Positions 26,201 to 37,903 of a DNA stretch of 64,000 bases are shown one piece after another (the first letter of the stretch is position 1; each line of letters begins with the position of its first letter). The stretch is from Phycomyces blakesleeanus NRRL 1555(-). Lineage: Eukaryota; Mucoromycota; Mucoromycetes; Mucorales; Phycomycetaceae. The notes under the pieces are model-generated. The model had not been told where the DNA came from. It worked only from the letters and a program-made list of their open reading frames with translations, and ran no database searches. The position numbers and the translations under genes are program-made. The DNA is taken from NCBI RefSeq assembly GCF_001638985.1, contig NW_017265135.1, forward strand, positions 487,223 through 551,222. The letters are read 5' to 3'.

Positions 26201-27490
26201 TATCCCGATTTACTCGCTTGATGATGGTACCCGGAATCGTATGTTGAAGTACACTCCTGAGCATATGCATTGTCTTGCTACATTCTATGGTAAGTCTGAA
26301 ATTGATTGATTTTTTTTAAAAAAAAAAACGCACAGAGCTTTGTTTTTATTAAACAAAAACGAATATGTGTCTAATAGGTCCTGTTCATATCCCCAATACC
26401 GGTTTCTGTGCTGTCCAGTCAGTAGCAGACAACAAAACTGTGAGTTTCCTAACTAGATATGTATAACATGAGTGTGTATAGACAATGTCTAATTATGTTT
26501 ACCATCAATAGTCATCTTTCCGGATATGCGCTACAGGTGTTGTAGTAGACATTGCACAAGCATCCGAGATTGTCAAGAAGCTTAAATTGACCGGTACACC
26601 ATACAAGGTGTTTAAGAACACTGCCTTTATCAAGGACATGTTTACTTCTTCGCTCGAAGTTGCCAAGTTTGAAGGTGCCAGTATCAGAACTGTATCTGGT
26701 ATTCGTGGTCAAGTAAAGAAGGCTCTTCCCAAGCCTGAAGGACACTTCCGTGCTACCTTTGAAGACAGAATTCTTATGAGTGGTAAGTTGAGATGAGATG
26801 TTCTACGTTTATCTACTTTCTTTGTCTTTAGATATGTATATCGTTTATTAATTTTCTTGATTAATTCTCGATAGACATTGTATTCTTAAGAGCATGGTAT
26901 CCTATTAAGCCTCGCAAATTCTATAACCCTGTCACATCATTGCTCTTGTCAACAAAGTCGGACTGGAAGGGTATGCGCCTGACAGGCCAAGTTAGACGTG
27001 AACAAGATTTGAGAGCACCACAAAACGTGGACTCTGTTTACAAGGTATGTTGAAATATATGTATGTATGTATGCATGTATTTGGTTTCTAATATCGTATA
27101 ATATATTAGCCAATCGAGCGTAAGGAGCGTCGATTCAACACTCTCAAGGTTCCAAAGAGCCTTCAGTCAGAGCTTCCATTTGCTGCAAAACCTAAGCAAG
27201 CCAAGCCACAAAGCAAACCAACTTATTTAGCTAAGAGAGCAGTTGTGATGGAGCCAGAGGAAAAGAAGATCTATACTTTGATGCAGCAGCTTAATACTCT
27301 GAGGAATGAGAAGTCTCGTAAGCGTAAGATAAAGGATACCGAGAGACGAGAGGTCAACGAGAAGAAGAAGGCAAAGGTTGAGGAGAAGACAGCAGAGATG
27401 GATAAGGAACGAAGAAAGGATTACTTTAGAAAGGAATCAAAGCGGGAGATTGCCATGAGCAAGTCTTCAAAGTTCTCAAAGAAGAAGTAA
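23260..27490 (+). CDS. BMS1: Ribosome biogenesis GTPase Bms1
   Basis: Essential nucleolar GTPase of the small-subunit processome, working with Rcl1 in 18S pre-rRNA maturation. Exons: 23260-23364, 23504-23650, 23792-24001, 24123-26289, 26378-26439, 26512-26782, 26875-27044, 27110-27490, total 1170 residues, near the yeast length of 1183. The N-terminal basic region is followed by the P-loop GPPNSGKST (residues 81-89), which is split by an intron between Asn and Ser. THLDKF supplies the G4-like motif. The centre (large exon 4) holds several long Asp/Glu tracts typical of the family, then the C-terminal AARP2CN/DUF663-type region with GWRRFQ and [12 protein letters not shown] Lys/Arg-rich C-terminal tail suits a nucleolar protein. 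The start ATG gives the conserved [18 protein letters not shown] opening. Confidence 0.97.
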
Positions 27491-29600
27491 TCAAGAACAA
27501 CAACAATAACAACAACAAAAAAATAGTTCAAAAAATCATAAAATCATAAAATCATAAAAGCAAAATTTTCAATATATACACGCACAATACTCAACATAAC
27601 ATCACCATTTTTTTTTCTTAATATTATTTTTTTTATATTCTTTACCTTCTTTTTTGCTTTTACTTCTTTAAAACATTATTTTGTAATATTCTATCTTTCA
27701 TTTTACAATAAAGAAATTTACAGTCATTTAAAAAAAAATAACAATGACAAACGACAATAATATAGAGTAATATCTATCACTAGCTCAAGTCTGCTGGTAG
27801 TTTGAGATCTCACAAAGGTATCCAAAAATTGAAGAAAAGAATAGAAGTAATGTGAGTATAGTGAAGCTTTAGGGTCTAGGTGAAAGGTTTAGTTGAAGTT
27901 AAAGTAAAATAAAGTATAGAAAATGCTATATTCCTATCAATCGATAATATGGCTCGAGCTCTTTTCTCTGGTAATTGAGAAAGCTCAGAAGCATGTTGAA
28001 TTGAATTTCCTGTTACTCATGGGCTTTCTTACTTATTTTGTTGGATTTCAGCGCTTTCATACATGTACATATGTGCGTGGAAAATGGTACACTAATATAG
28101 AGAATTAAAGAAGTTCTTATCACATATGATCTAATAGAAAGTGTCTTTGTCATGACAATCATTAGAATGGCGAATGATTCAAAGAAGAAGGAAATGAACC
28201 CAATTACTGGACAAACCCCAAAAATTGTAAATATCCATAAAAACATATTTTGTTGACAAATTGATCCAATCTGGACGGTATTTTTACTACAATGCAACAA
28301 CAACAATAACAACAATAACAAAAAAGATAAGAAGAGTCTCAAGATCTTATATTACTTTTTATTTATTTGCTTTCAGTCATTCTTCTTTATTGAATATATA
28401 TAGGCAGCAAATTTGAACGCGTTTTATGAGACAGAAACTAAATAAATATATATATATATAAGAAAACTAGGAGAGGCCGTTACTAGTCCTTTTGGTCTTT
28501 ATTATCGATGGATTTCTCAGAAAACAGTTTCGTGGCGCGACAGTGCATTTAACCGGAGCGTAGTAAATATACTAAATGCCGGTGACATTTAATATGAATG
28601 GAATGGATTTTACAGGAAATGGTTCCGTGACACGACATTTTCTTTAAGTAGAAAAAAAAAGCTAATAGAGCGAAAGAACGTTTACAGAACTGGACATTAT
28701 ATAGCTTCTTTTCTTCTTCTTCTATGAAGGATACTGTGAATACTGACAAGAATGTGCAAATTAAAAGTTTATTTGGCTTTTGTTTTCTTAAATGCAACAG
28801 AAAGCCAGGTTTCCAAAAAGTGATAATGATAATAAAAAAAAACACGCCCCTGTGTCAATAAAGCGGTTTCAAAAGTGTGAAGAAGATGAGATTGATATAT
28901 TTTCCTAAACAAATCAAGCGTCTTTGTACACTTTTAAGAATAAAATAAAATAAAAAGAGTATTTAGCTCTAGCACCATTAGAAAGAACCACACAAAAGAA
29001 AGTAAGGCAACTTCTTTGAAGCTTTGTGAAGAATTGCAATAAAGAAGATATCCATAAAATAGAAATAGGTGCAGTATGAACCGGAAGCCATGCTTCCAAA
29101 AAGGGGGGGTAGAGATGCCAATCATTTTCTTTTTGGTTATTTATTTATTTATTTTTGATCGATAAACTATAGTCATCTGAAGGTGAATCTGGCACATCAT
29201 TGCCACACTTTTACAAGTTATCTTGATTTGAGGTATAGTTGTGTGTAACCAAGGCAACTATATTGAATTCTAAACTATATATATTCAATGACAACCAAAT
29301 AATAATAATAATAATAATAAGAGAATGTATTTTGCGTATAACTGGATAATAAAGTACACCCGAAAGACTGACACTTAATGACCAGAATATACATATTGAC
29401 AAAGCCTTTAAAAATATAGAGGGTCAAAGTTAAGTTCTTTTAATCTTATTTCCTATTCTTAACCACCCCCCTCTTCTTTTTTTTAGTACAATATTATTGC
29501 AAGTAAAGACTAGAACTTTTTCCCTTCCTAGTCTCTGTTTGTGTGAGAGTGAGTGGCTGAGCGTGACATCTCAGACTGAGGGACTTGGATTTACTACTTG
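27491..29600. other. Intergenic, no gene recognised
   Basis: It begins with a tandem AAATCAT-type repeat (about 27535-27560) in the BMS1 3' flank. Later parts include diverged direct repeats (see separate entry) and low-complexity frames with no coding support. Confidence 0.55.
28508..28647. repeat. Diverged 45-bp direct repeat pair
   Basis: 28508-28552 and 28603-28647 align without gaps at 33 of 45 positions; both begin ATGGATTT and end TTTAA. A second shorter pair, GAAGCC..TTCCAAAAAG-like, occurs at about 28799-28820 and 29083-29103. They may be remnants of an old duplicated or mobile sequence. Confidence 0.45.
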
Positions 29601-29601
29601 T

Positions 29602-29654
29602 CCAATCATATCAAATTTTTAAGAAACAGACTTGGCCAATCAATATTAACCAAT
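29602..29654 (+). promoter_or_regulatory. Three CCAAT boxes upstream of the ADSS gene
   Basis: CCAAT occurs at 29602-29606, 29636-29640 and 29650-29654, about 160-215 bp before the start codon. This clustering suggests a HAP/NF-Y-type promoter element; function is inferred from motif and position only. Confidence 0.4.
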
Positions 29655-29815
29655 AGAATTAAATAAAAATTTTCAAACAAGAAGACGGAAAGGACCGGCA
29701 GTCGATGTTTTCCCGGTTAATAGAGTAGAAAAGCGTTTTTCATTTTTTCAACTCTATTCCTCTGGTTCATTTTTTGGTTTTTTTTTCTTTTAAAAAAATT
29801 CAAAGAACAAGAGAA

Positions 29816-31478
29816 ATGTCTGATTTGCCTCGTGGTGACTTGTCTGTTGTCCTTGGTGCCCAGTGGGGTGACGAGGGCAAGGGAAAGCTTTCTGATATTT
29901 TGTGTGCTCAGGCTGAAGTCTGTGCTCGCTGCCAGGTAAAATACATGAAAAATTAGATACCTACATATGTATTATATCAATCAATCGATCAATCAATCAA
30001 TTAGTCAGTCAGTTAAAATAGATCAATCAACCAATACACTCTAAACTGTGGATATGTTTATTAATACATGTTATAATTGTCTATCATTAAAAGGGTGGTA
30101 ACAACGCTGGCCACACTATCGTTGTTGGTGATGTCAAGTACGACTTCCACTTGTTGCCTTCAGGTAAGAGAAAAGATTCATCTAATATATGTATATATGG
30201 GAGCGGAAGTACTTAAGAATCTACATAACTATAGGCCTCATCAACCCCAACTGTGTCGCCTTTGTCGGTACTGGTGTTGTTGTTCACTTGCCTGCCTTCT
30301 TTGAGGAACTCGAGAAGCTCCAAAAGAAGGGTTTGAACTGTGACAAGCGTCTGTTTGTCTCTGACCGCTGTCACCTTGTGTTCGATCTCCATCAAACTGT
30401 CGACGGTCTCAAGGAACTCGAACTCGGACGTGGAAGCATCGGCACCACCCGCAAGGGTATTGGACCGGCCTACTCTTCCAAGGCCTCCCGCTCGGGTCTC
30501 CGTATCCACCACCTGTACAACTTTGAAGACTTCTCCACAAAGTTCCGTGTGTTGGTTGAAAACAAGCGCAAGCGTTACGGTCACTTTGAGTATGATATCG
30601 AGGCCGAGCTCATCCGCTACAAGGCTCTTGCCGAGCGTCTGAGACCCTATGTTGTTGACGGTGTCTGGTTCATTCACCAGAAGATCAAGGAAAACAAGTG
30701 CGTACTTGTCGAGGGCGCCAATGCCCTCATGTTGGATCTTGACTTTGGTACCTACCCCTATGTCACATCATCCAACACCGCCATCGGTGGTGTCTGCACT
30801 GGTCTGGGTGTTCCCCCTAACAAGATCAAGAAGGTGATTGGTGTCGTCAAGGCTTACACCACACGTGTTGGTGGTGGTCCCTTCCCAACTGAGCAGCTTA
30901 ACGTAAGTTTCTTTTTATTTTTCTATTTTTAAAAAAAGAAGGGCTAGTTTCTGATGGATCTTGATGTGAAATTATCATTTTGATGACTCATTTTTTCTTG
31001 TTCTTTACTTTACTTTATGTATATATTTTTATATTCTACGCACATACAGGATATTGGTGAGCATCTCCAGACTGTCGGATTCGAATTTGGCGTGACCACT
31101 GGCAGAAAGCGTCGTTGCGGTTGGTTGGACATGGTAGTTGTCAAGTACTCTACCATGATCAACGGTTACACTAGCTTCAACGTCACCAAGCTCGATATCC
31201 TTGATCAGTTGCCCGTCATCAAGGTTGCTGTTGACTACATCCACAACGGTAAGCCCATGCTCTCCTTCCCCTCTGAGCTTGAGCTCCTTGAGGAGATCGA
31301 GGTTAAGTATGTTGAGCTTCCTGGCTGGCAGTCCGATATCTCCAAGTGCAGAACTTGGGAAGAGCTTCCTGTGAATGCCAAGAAATACATTGAGTTTATC
31401 GAGAAGGAGTCTGGCGTACCTGTCGAATGGATTGGTGTTGGTGCTAGCAGAGATGCTATGATCCACAGAGTCCAGTAA
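29816..31478 (+). CDS. ADE12: Adenylosuccinate synthetase
   Basis: Catalyses GTP-dependent condensation of IMP and aspartate to adenylosuccinate, the first committed step to AMP in purine synthesis, in the cytosol. Exons: 29816-29935, 30094-30163, 30235-30902, 31050-31478, total 428 residues, the normal length. The GTP-binding loop QWGDEGKGK is at residues 16-24; [10 protein letters not shown] follows across exon 2, then the signature [12 protein letters not shown], the GTP/IMP-contacting [17 protein letters not shown] and the RKRRCGWLD segment. The start ATG at 29816 gives a short N-terminal lead before [11 protein letters not shown] and no targeting sequence. The coding exons are GC-rich with strong codon bias. 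Symbol follows the yeast name. Confidence 0.97.
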
Positions 31479-32749
31479 ATAGTTCTTTTTTTTCCCTTTC
31501 CTTTATATATTTATTTTACTTCTTCTTTTTCTTATACTCCAAAGAAAAGAGAAAATCCCCCCTTTCTCTTTTGTTATAACCTTCTTATCTTGTTTTTTTA
31601 TACATAAAGAAATCAATACAGCAAACTACAATATCAATTGAATCACTATGATAATTAAGATTCTTCTGGACACAAAATATAATCGGGATTACTGGATATA
31701 ATAATCATGGTCTTTATGTGTATATTTGTTGCCCGTCGCATAAAGTACACGGCTTTCTATAAAATTAGAAATAAAGATATATAGAGCTTATTGAGCTATT
31801 TAGTAGAAGCCTGGTGCGTGATTTTGGATAACAACCTCTGTATTGGCTGACAATGTCAAGAGGAAAAGAAATAGAGTACTGTAAAAAAAAACACTTTTGG
31901 CCTAGCGTCAACATTAAATAGTGTGAACCGTGACAGACACAATTACATTAGATATAAAGTAAGACTGGCGAAGAAAGGAAAGTAACGAGCGAGATCATTG
32001 AAAATTAATAGTACGTTCCTTGAAAAAAAAGCTCTACTCGCCTTCTGTTATAATACCGGTACTCGGTTTTTCATAGATATATTTGATAAACCTTTCTCTA
32101 CTTACGGCTTTATAATATTCTCGCACTAACTTAAGCCAAGTCTAATACAGCGATAGTTCCTAGAACAACAGTTGTGCTTTCTCTTGTTGTAAATGCAGTA
32201 ACAGCAGTAGAAGTGTTTTTATTGGCTTAGGCTCTCATTTGTTTCATATTTATGCCAAATACATTATAATTAAGTGGGTGAGTGCGAGAGAAAAGACAAT
32301 TCATTAAAGATCATGTCTATACTTTTTTCTAAGCTATGTTTTAACAGGTCAATTGAACTGCCTTTTCTGTTCTGGTGAAAGGTTAAAATGTGCCTTTATG
32401 AGGGTACAAATAGTGCTTCGATAAACTTTAAATTCTCCAAGCTTGTTTGAGTAGTTTAGCTGCTTTGTTGGCTGCAAAAGCAAAAGCAAAAGCAAAAAAA
32501 AAAAACAAGACTTCCGCAGCGTTCATTATACTGCTTAACCTATTTTTGTACAGTAGGAAACCTACTTTTGGGATTATTCCAAGAACGCTACCTTTTTGCA
32601 TATACTCTAAATGACAACTAATTGATTCCGCGATGAGCTTGTTGTTGTGTTGGAACAATATTGTTCCTTTATTCAGCATTTGTATGCCAATCAACGATAT
32701 TTCCTGGATCATGTTTATATAGAAATAAGGACTTGTTAAAGCTTTAGAA
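31479..32749. other. Intergenic, no gene recognised
   Basis: AT-rich DNA. The 153-residue minus frame at 32428-32889 partly covers the transposase relic on the other strand and is not supported as a gene. Confidence 0.55.
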
Positions 32750-32799
32750 AGTTCGAGAACCAGTATAGTACTTTGATTCGTACAAGTACCAAGTGATTT

Positions 32800-33070
32800 C
32801 TTTTGCCTGGTTATACGACATTGTTTTACATAAAAATAACAATTTTGGGGGTTTTTTTTTGTGCGTACGAGATCAATTTCTTGAAGCACTGTAATCTACG
32901 TCGTAAAGAGAGAATCTTATTTCATCTTACCTGCCCTTCAGAAACCCTATTGAAAAGTGTTGGAATAAAATTAAAAATGAATACAGAAACAGTTACACCA
33001 CGTACAGCTAAAGCTTACAGTCAAGTCACCAAATCTTATTGTCAAGATTAGATAAGGCTCATAAATACAT
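32800..33070 (+). pseudogene. Decayed Tc1/IS630-type (DDE_3) transposase fragment
   Basis: Read in the frame of about 32937-32997, the plus strand gives PFRNPIEKCWNKIKNEYRNS, matching the family pattern around the third catalytic acid (NPIE-x2-W-x-K-x-K). Continuing, the frame hits a stop but remains recognisable. Upstream, a frame with WLYDIVLHKN resembles the second catalytic block, where Asp-Asn-x-x-x-His would be expected, but it is in another frame and separated by stops. No terminal repeats were identified. This is a dead remnant, and of a different subgroup from the intact copy at 15 kb, whose corresponding motif is SPDLSPIENLW. Confidence 0.5.
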
Positions 33071-33092
33071 TACAATTGATCGATCTATCATG

Positions 33093-33133
<41 letters not shown>

Positions 33134-33987
33134 GGGGTGGAATTGGTTCAAGGCTATTTAGCATGCTTAGTATATTTGGACTGTTTACAAGTTGCTTATT
33201 AACAATGAATCAATTGGTAACAGTAATAATATGTTGTAATGATGATAATGATACTCACTATCTTTATATTATTTTATATTATATTATTTTATTTTATTTT
33301 ATTTTTAACTCTGCAAGGGTTTATGTTTCAAATGTGTTTTCTTAAATGTAGAGTTAATTGGGCAGTAATTAACAGGCCAATTAGCTTACAAGGCAAATAT
33401 ATAAATACATTCGACAATCTGTGCTTCCAATGGTACTACATTTATCGCGTGGAATTTACAGACAAAAAGAAATATTGTGCGTGTACGAGGTGATGTGCTG
33501 TTTCATTTTGTCATATTCTCAAAGCTGCATGAAAGTTCGAATCATTCGATAAGGTTCCAAGAGATATCATTGAACTATAGTGAGTTTTCATATAATACAA
33601 TACAATACAATACAATATGTTTCTATATATTTTATATACAGAAACATACAACCACACATATGTAATTTGTATGTAATGCGTTTTGTGGGTTAAAATATTT
33701 TGTATAAAAGCATCTATGTATTTGTATTTATTTTGGACTTCTTTCTTTCTTTCTTTCTTTTTTTTAAAAAAAATCATCATCCAATATATTCTACCTTGAT
33801 TATATTTTATTTTATTTTATTTTATTTTATTTTATTTTATTTATTTATTTCCTTATTTTAAACTTATTATTTTAACATAGCTCCGCGAATCACTTTTTTC
33901 TCTCTCTCTCTCTCTTTTGTTTTTATTACTAAAATAATATTCATATTAATCTTTATAAATCCTACATCATTCTCATAAGCATCAATC
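33071..33987. other. Intergenic with simple repeats
   Basis: Contains (CA)n(TA)n at about 33092-33132, an ATTTT/TTTTA array near 33265-33305 and 33804-33840, and a CT tract at 33899-33915. No gene is seen. Confidence 0.6.
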
Positions 33988-36900
33988 ATGTTGACCCCAT
34001 CTACCGAACATAAATCATGGGCAGATATTATGGACGAAGAGATGGCCGAAGAAGAAGCTGCAATCAAAGCTTCTCATGTTTCCACAGTCCATGAACCAAT
34101 TCCAACACCAAAATTCACACCCATCAAGATTGAGCTCCCATCCCGCCCAGAAGTTGAGAAAAATCCAATCGTACTCGACATGTCAACTGGAACCAGCGCA
34201 AGTCGATGGGCTACAAAGCAAACCGAGAAACCTGCAGAGACCCCAAAAGAAGAACCAAAAGCTTGGACTCGCAATCTCGATTCACCTTGGCGTCAAAGAA
34301 TGGCCCGTGCAGCTCAAGCTCCAGTTAAAGCCGTACGTATTATTTATATTTACTTATACGTTATTGTTTTAAATACTCACAGGCCTTTATTAATTTATAC
34401 CTTTTGATTTCTTATTGTTATTTTAGGCTTCAGTTATAAAAGCTGAAGAGGATGCAAAAGCCCGTTCAACTTATACTGCTGCAAGCTGGCATATGTATGC
34501 AGCTGCCGGAAGCCCAATATTCACAAACGACGAAGACAAGAAAGAATTCGTACAAACACTGGCTGGAACAACAAAGGCTGCCATGGAAGCTAAATCTCCT
34601 TTAAAGGCAGAGTTACCTGCTCCAGGAACCACGTTTTATGAAGAAGCATGGCCAACTCTAGGAGTCGCCCCTAAACCATCTATTGTTCAAAATATTGGTT
34701 CAGGTAAAAAACTAAGAAAATAAATAAGAAAGGAAAAACTCACAATTCTAATTTTCTTTTATGTATATATATGTGTGTGTTTTCCCAAATCTTGGCCAAT
34801 GGTTCATTTAAACTATTTCTGTATCTAGGCGCTTCTACTAAGTGGCGTAAAAAGGGATCTACCACTACTACCACATTACCAAACAAGGAATCACCTATCA
34901 TGACAAACCCTAGAATTAGGTCCGAACCTAATAAGATCGACCAAGAACAGGACAAGACATTATTAAAAAGTGACGAAGATAATAATATGTCAGTACCAGA
35001 CCAAGACCATTCTACTTCAGGCATCTCCACCACCGAAAACATTACGACTCCCACTACTCCTATCCCTACCGAAACAACAACAACTACCACCGTTACTCCT
35101 ACATCAGCTGATATTCCAATTACCACCGATCTTGATCCCACTCTTACAAGCCCTCGACTGAGCTCATCTTCAGACGCTGAACTCAACTCTGTAGAGCATT
35201 CTGATGTGGCTGAATTATCGATCCTCGATGAGGCTGTTGAAGATCTACAGTCCGAGCCAGAACTCCCAGAAATCCAAGCAGAAACAGAGCAACCCTCAGC
35301 CACAGAGGAGACTACAGGACATATTGAGCCAATTACATCATACCCCCAAGATGATTTGTCTACAGCCCCTGCATCTGTTGAAGACGCCAGTAGTAACTGG
35401 GACAAATGCACCATTACACCAGACAGCCAAGAATCTGTGCAGTTTGATAATTCCGGAGATACTGATTCTCCAGCACAGACCTGGTCTCAGGCATCTAATA
35501 AAGACTGGCCGGACGTCTCTCCAGCCAATACCTTGCCGGTGTCCTCGAATGAAACCGTTCCGAATGATGTAGCACCCGTGTCCTCCGTTGGAGTGCCAGA
35601 ACCTTCCTGTGTGACACCTGTAGTCAAAGGTGTTAGTGGATGGCAGGCCTTTGCGGCTGTCGCACCGACCAACACCCAACCAATCCCAAATCCAATATCT
35701 TCTAACAACAAGCAAGATAATGCCTCAAAATGGCAGGAACTTGCTAATGCCAATATTCAGGCTGCCCAGACCTCAGACCACAATAGGCTAAAGAAATCCT
35801 CCGCCTCTGACCAGGACCAGTTTTCAGGCCAAGACCTTGAAAAATCAGTCGGCAAATGGAACGATTATTGTAAGAAAAACCTTTCCGAGATAATTCCTCC
35901 CGAAGTCGTACAGGATGACACCAAGTCAACCGAACCCAAGTTTGACGAGGATTTATCCAGCTCAATCGAATCTGTTACTATATCCTCATCTCCAGCAGCA
36001 GAAACATCCGCCAATCTGCAAGAAAAATCTCCTTGCGACAGTGGATTTGCTAGCCCGTCAATTACGATCCAATGGAAGGACTTACTTAGTGGAGTTACAG
36101 AAAAGCCTGTTTCAGGTGGATATGAACAGTCAACTTCATGGGGACCTAATCCAAACTTGGACAATGGTGCGAGTCAATGGAAATCATTTGCTACAGAGGT
36201 ACAGGACAAGCCCAGCTGGGGCGCAACGCAACATCAACCCAGTCTGTCACCCAAAGAATCTGGCGTACCAGAGCATCAGCACCCTGACCATGACTCTAAT
36301 TTGCCTGAGAAAAAGGTGTTGTCGAGTGGCGGCGTACAAGAGACTGGATCGGTTGTGGATGGGGCGAGCCGATGGCAGGCGTTTGCTTCAGTCAACCCTC
36401 GACCATCAACCTGGAAAGATGGCGTCCCGGACCTTCATGCTCACCACAAAGCCGGTGGATCTTTGATGCATGCTCACGATAAAGCACAGCATTTAAATTC
36501 TAGTTACCCTGAAAACCACGGCAACGAAAGAAATAGAGCCAGGCATGAAACCGAGTCTCATTCGTGGCAATCAGACCAAGTCAGTTCTCAATGGGATAAG
36601 CATGCTGACGATAATGAACGAACTCACATGTGGGAGTCTGAGTCTGGGCCTTGGGTTAATGCAACACAAGTTAATCCTCCAACTCCAGAGACTCACAATG
36701 CAGCTCAATCTTGGTCGAGCGAGGATATACATGGAGCGCACACAGATACAATCAGTAGTGCGACAAACCAATACGAAAAAAAGCATGGTAATACGATTAT
36801 TTAAATTGTGCCTCGCTTTATTCTATTTTTCCTTTTTGCTAACCTAACATGTATACAACCTTTTTTTTGCTATTTTTTTTAGGTACTGGTAATCTGCCAG

Positions 36901-37484
36901 GACACGAGACATTCAGGTCATCGAAAGCATCATTATTATCATCAGCATCATCATCATTAGAATCATCATTAGAATCAAATTTTACCAAGCAGTCGGTTGA
37001 TATTGGTGCAAATCGATGGAAGATGTACGCAACCTCCCACACGACTCAAACCCCAACCGTAGTCGAAAATCTTCATCATCATCATCATCATCAGCATATT
37101 CATAATCATCAGCAAGACCATCATCAAAACCATCATCCTTCTCACGATAATCATCTTCATTCTGAACCAACTGGTGTGGAAATAAATCAATCTTGGACAC
37201 AAGCACATGAGAAGAATTCTTTGGAAGTCAAGGCTGTTATTGATCCACCTTTTAGTATTTCACCAAAAGAACCAACTGTTGGCTGGTCCAACATGAATTC
37301 CAGCTCAGAGACCAGCTTAGATTATCATGGGTCGTCGTTTGGGGGTCAAACACATTTGGATAAAAGGCTTCTCACTGACCCTCGACTGGAGATGGCAGCG
37401 CCAGCATGGCAACAGCAAGTGCGTCCCAGAAGAAGTCCTCGTCCAATTAACCGAGATGAAAGCAGGCCTATGCGTAGCTATTAA
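33988..37484 (+). CDS. Unknown 1060-residue protein with repeated Trp motif
   Basis: Exons 33988-34332, 34427-34703, 34829-36787 and 36883-37484 join to 1060 residues. The N-terminus has an acidic SWADIMDEEMAEEE segment, then LDSPWRQRMAR and a compact SWHMYAAAGSPIFTNDEDKK region ending YEEAWPTLG. From about residue 215 it is mostly disordered and rich in Ser, Thr, Pro, Glu and Asn. A short motif of the form G-A-S-x-W-x-x-F-A recurs seven times, around residues 478, 507, 548, 656, 721, 794 and 904 (for example GASRWQAFA, GASQWKSFA, GANRWKMYA). A His-rich run follows near residue 925. No known domain is recognised. The motif repeats, conserved across disordered linkers, look like docking sites for one partner; this is inference. 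The ATG at 33988 is the first in the frame. Confidence 0.83.
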
Positions 37485-37524
37485 ATTAATAATGTTAATA
37501 AAGAAGAATATTATTGTTATTAGA

Positions 37525-37901
37525 GGTGATATCTCACAGAAACGTCGGATTTATAAATACGTTACTATTTAAATCCAGAGTAGTACTAGAATTCTCCGAC
37601 CAAAAGTATACAGAAAGTGTATCAGAATTTAGGGAAATCCCAAATCCCAAATCCCAAATCCCAAATCTCGAATCTTAATATAATTGAGTGTAAAAATAAA
37701 AAAGTACATATCAGAAAAAAATTGTACATAATGTTTTTTTTAAAATAATAATTTTCAGTGCACTTTAGCCAGAGTGCCTGTGAGTGTAGTTTTTTTTTTT
37801 CTTTACTTACAAATAGCAACTTGAACAATTATGAACAATTGAAGCGCCGTTTAGACGAGATTGCACACAAATTCTGAATTTTTTTCTTGTGAGATATCAC
37901 C
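37525..37901. mobile_element. Inverted-repeat element (MITE candidate)
   Basis: GGTGATATCTCACA (37525-37538) and its exact reverse complement at 37888-37901 bound a 377-bp segment with no coding frame. Weaker similarity extends on both sides. The target duplication is unclear. It carries a heptamer tandem array inside. It starts 40 bp after the stop codon of the Trp-motif gene, so it may form part of that gene's 3' UTR. Confidence 0.45.
37633..37669. repeat. (CCCAAAT)n heptamer tandem repeat
   Basis: About four exact AAATCCC units plus a diverged one. The unit resembles but does not equal the plant-type telomere unit CCCTAAA. It lies inside the inverted-repeat element. Confidence 0.75.
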
Positions 37902-37903
37902 CC

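Noticed and set aside
30213..30677. 154-residue minus frame in the ADSS gene
   Set aside because: Antisense shadow of adenylosuccinate synthetase exon 3.
32428..32889. 153-residue minus-strand frame
   Set aside because: It overlaps the transposase relic on the opposite strand, has a low-complexity Phe/Ala stretch from a repeat, and no recognisable domain or splice context.
33533..33548. GTTCGAATC resembling a tRNA T-loop
   Set aside because: No A-box, acceptor stem or anticodon arm can be built around it.
34740..35414. 224-residue minus frame in the Trp-motif gene
   Set aside because: Antisense of a Ser/Thr/Glu-rich exon; its Val/Ser-rich product mirrors the sense strand.
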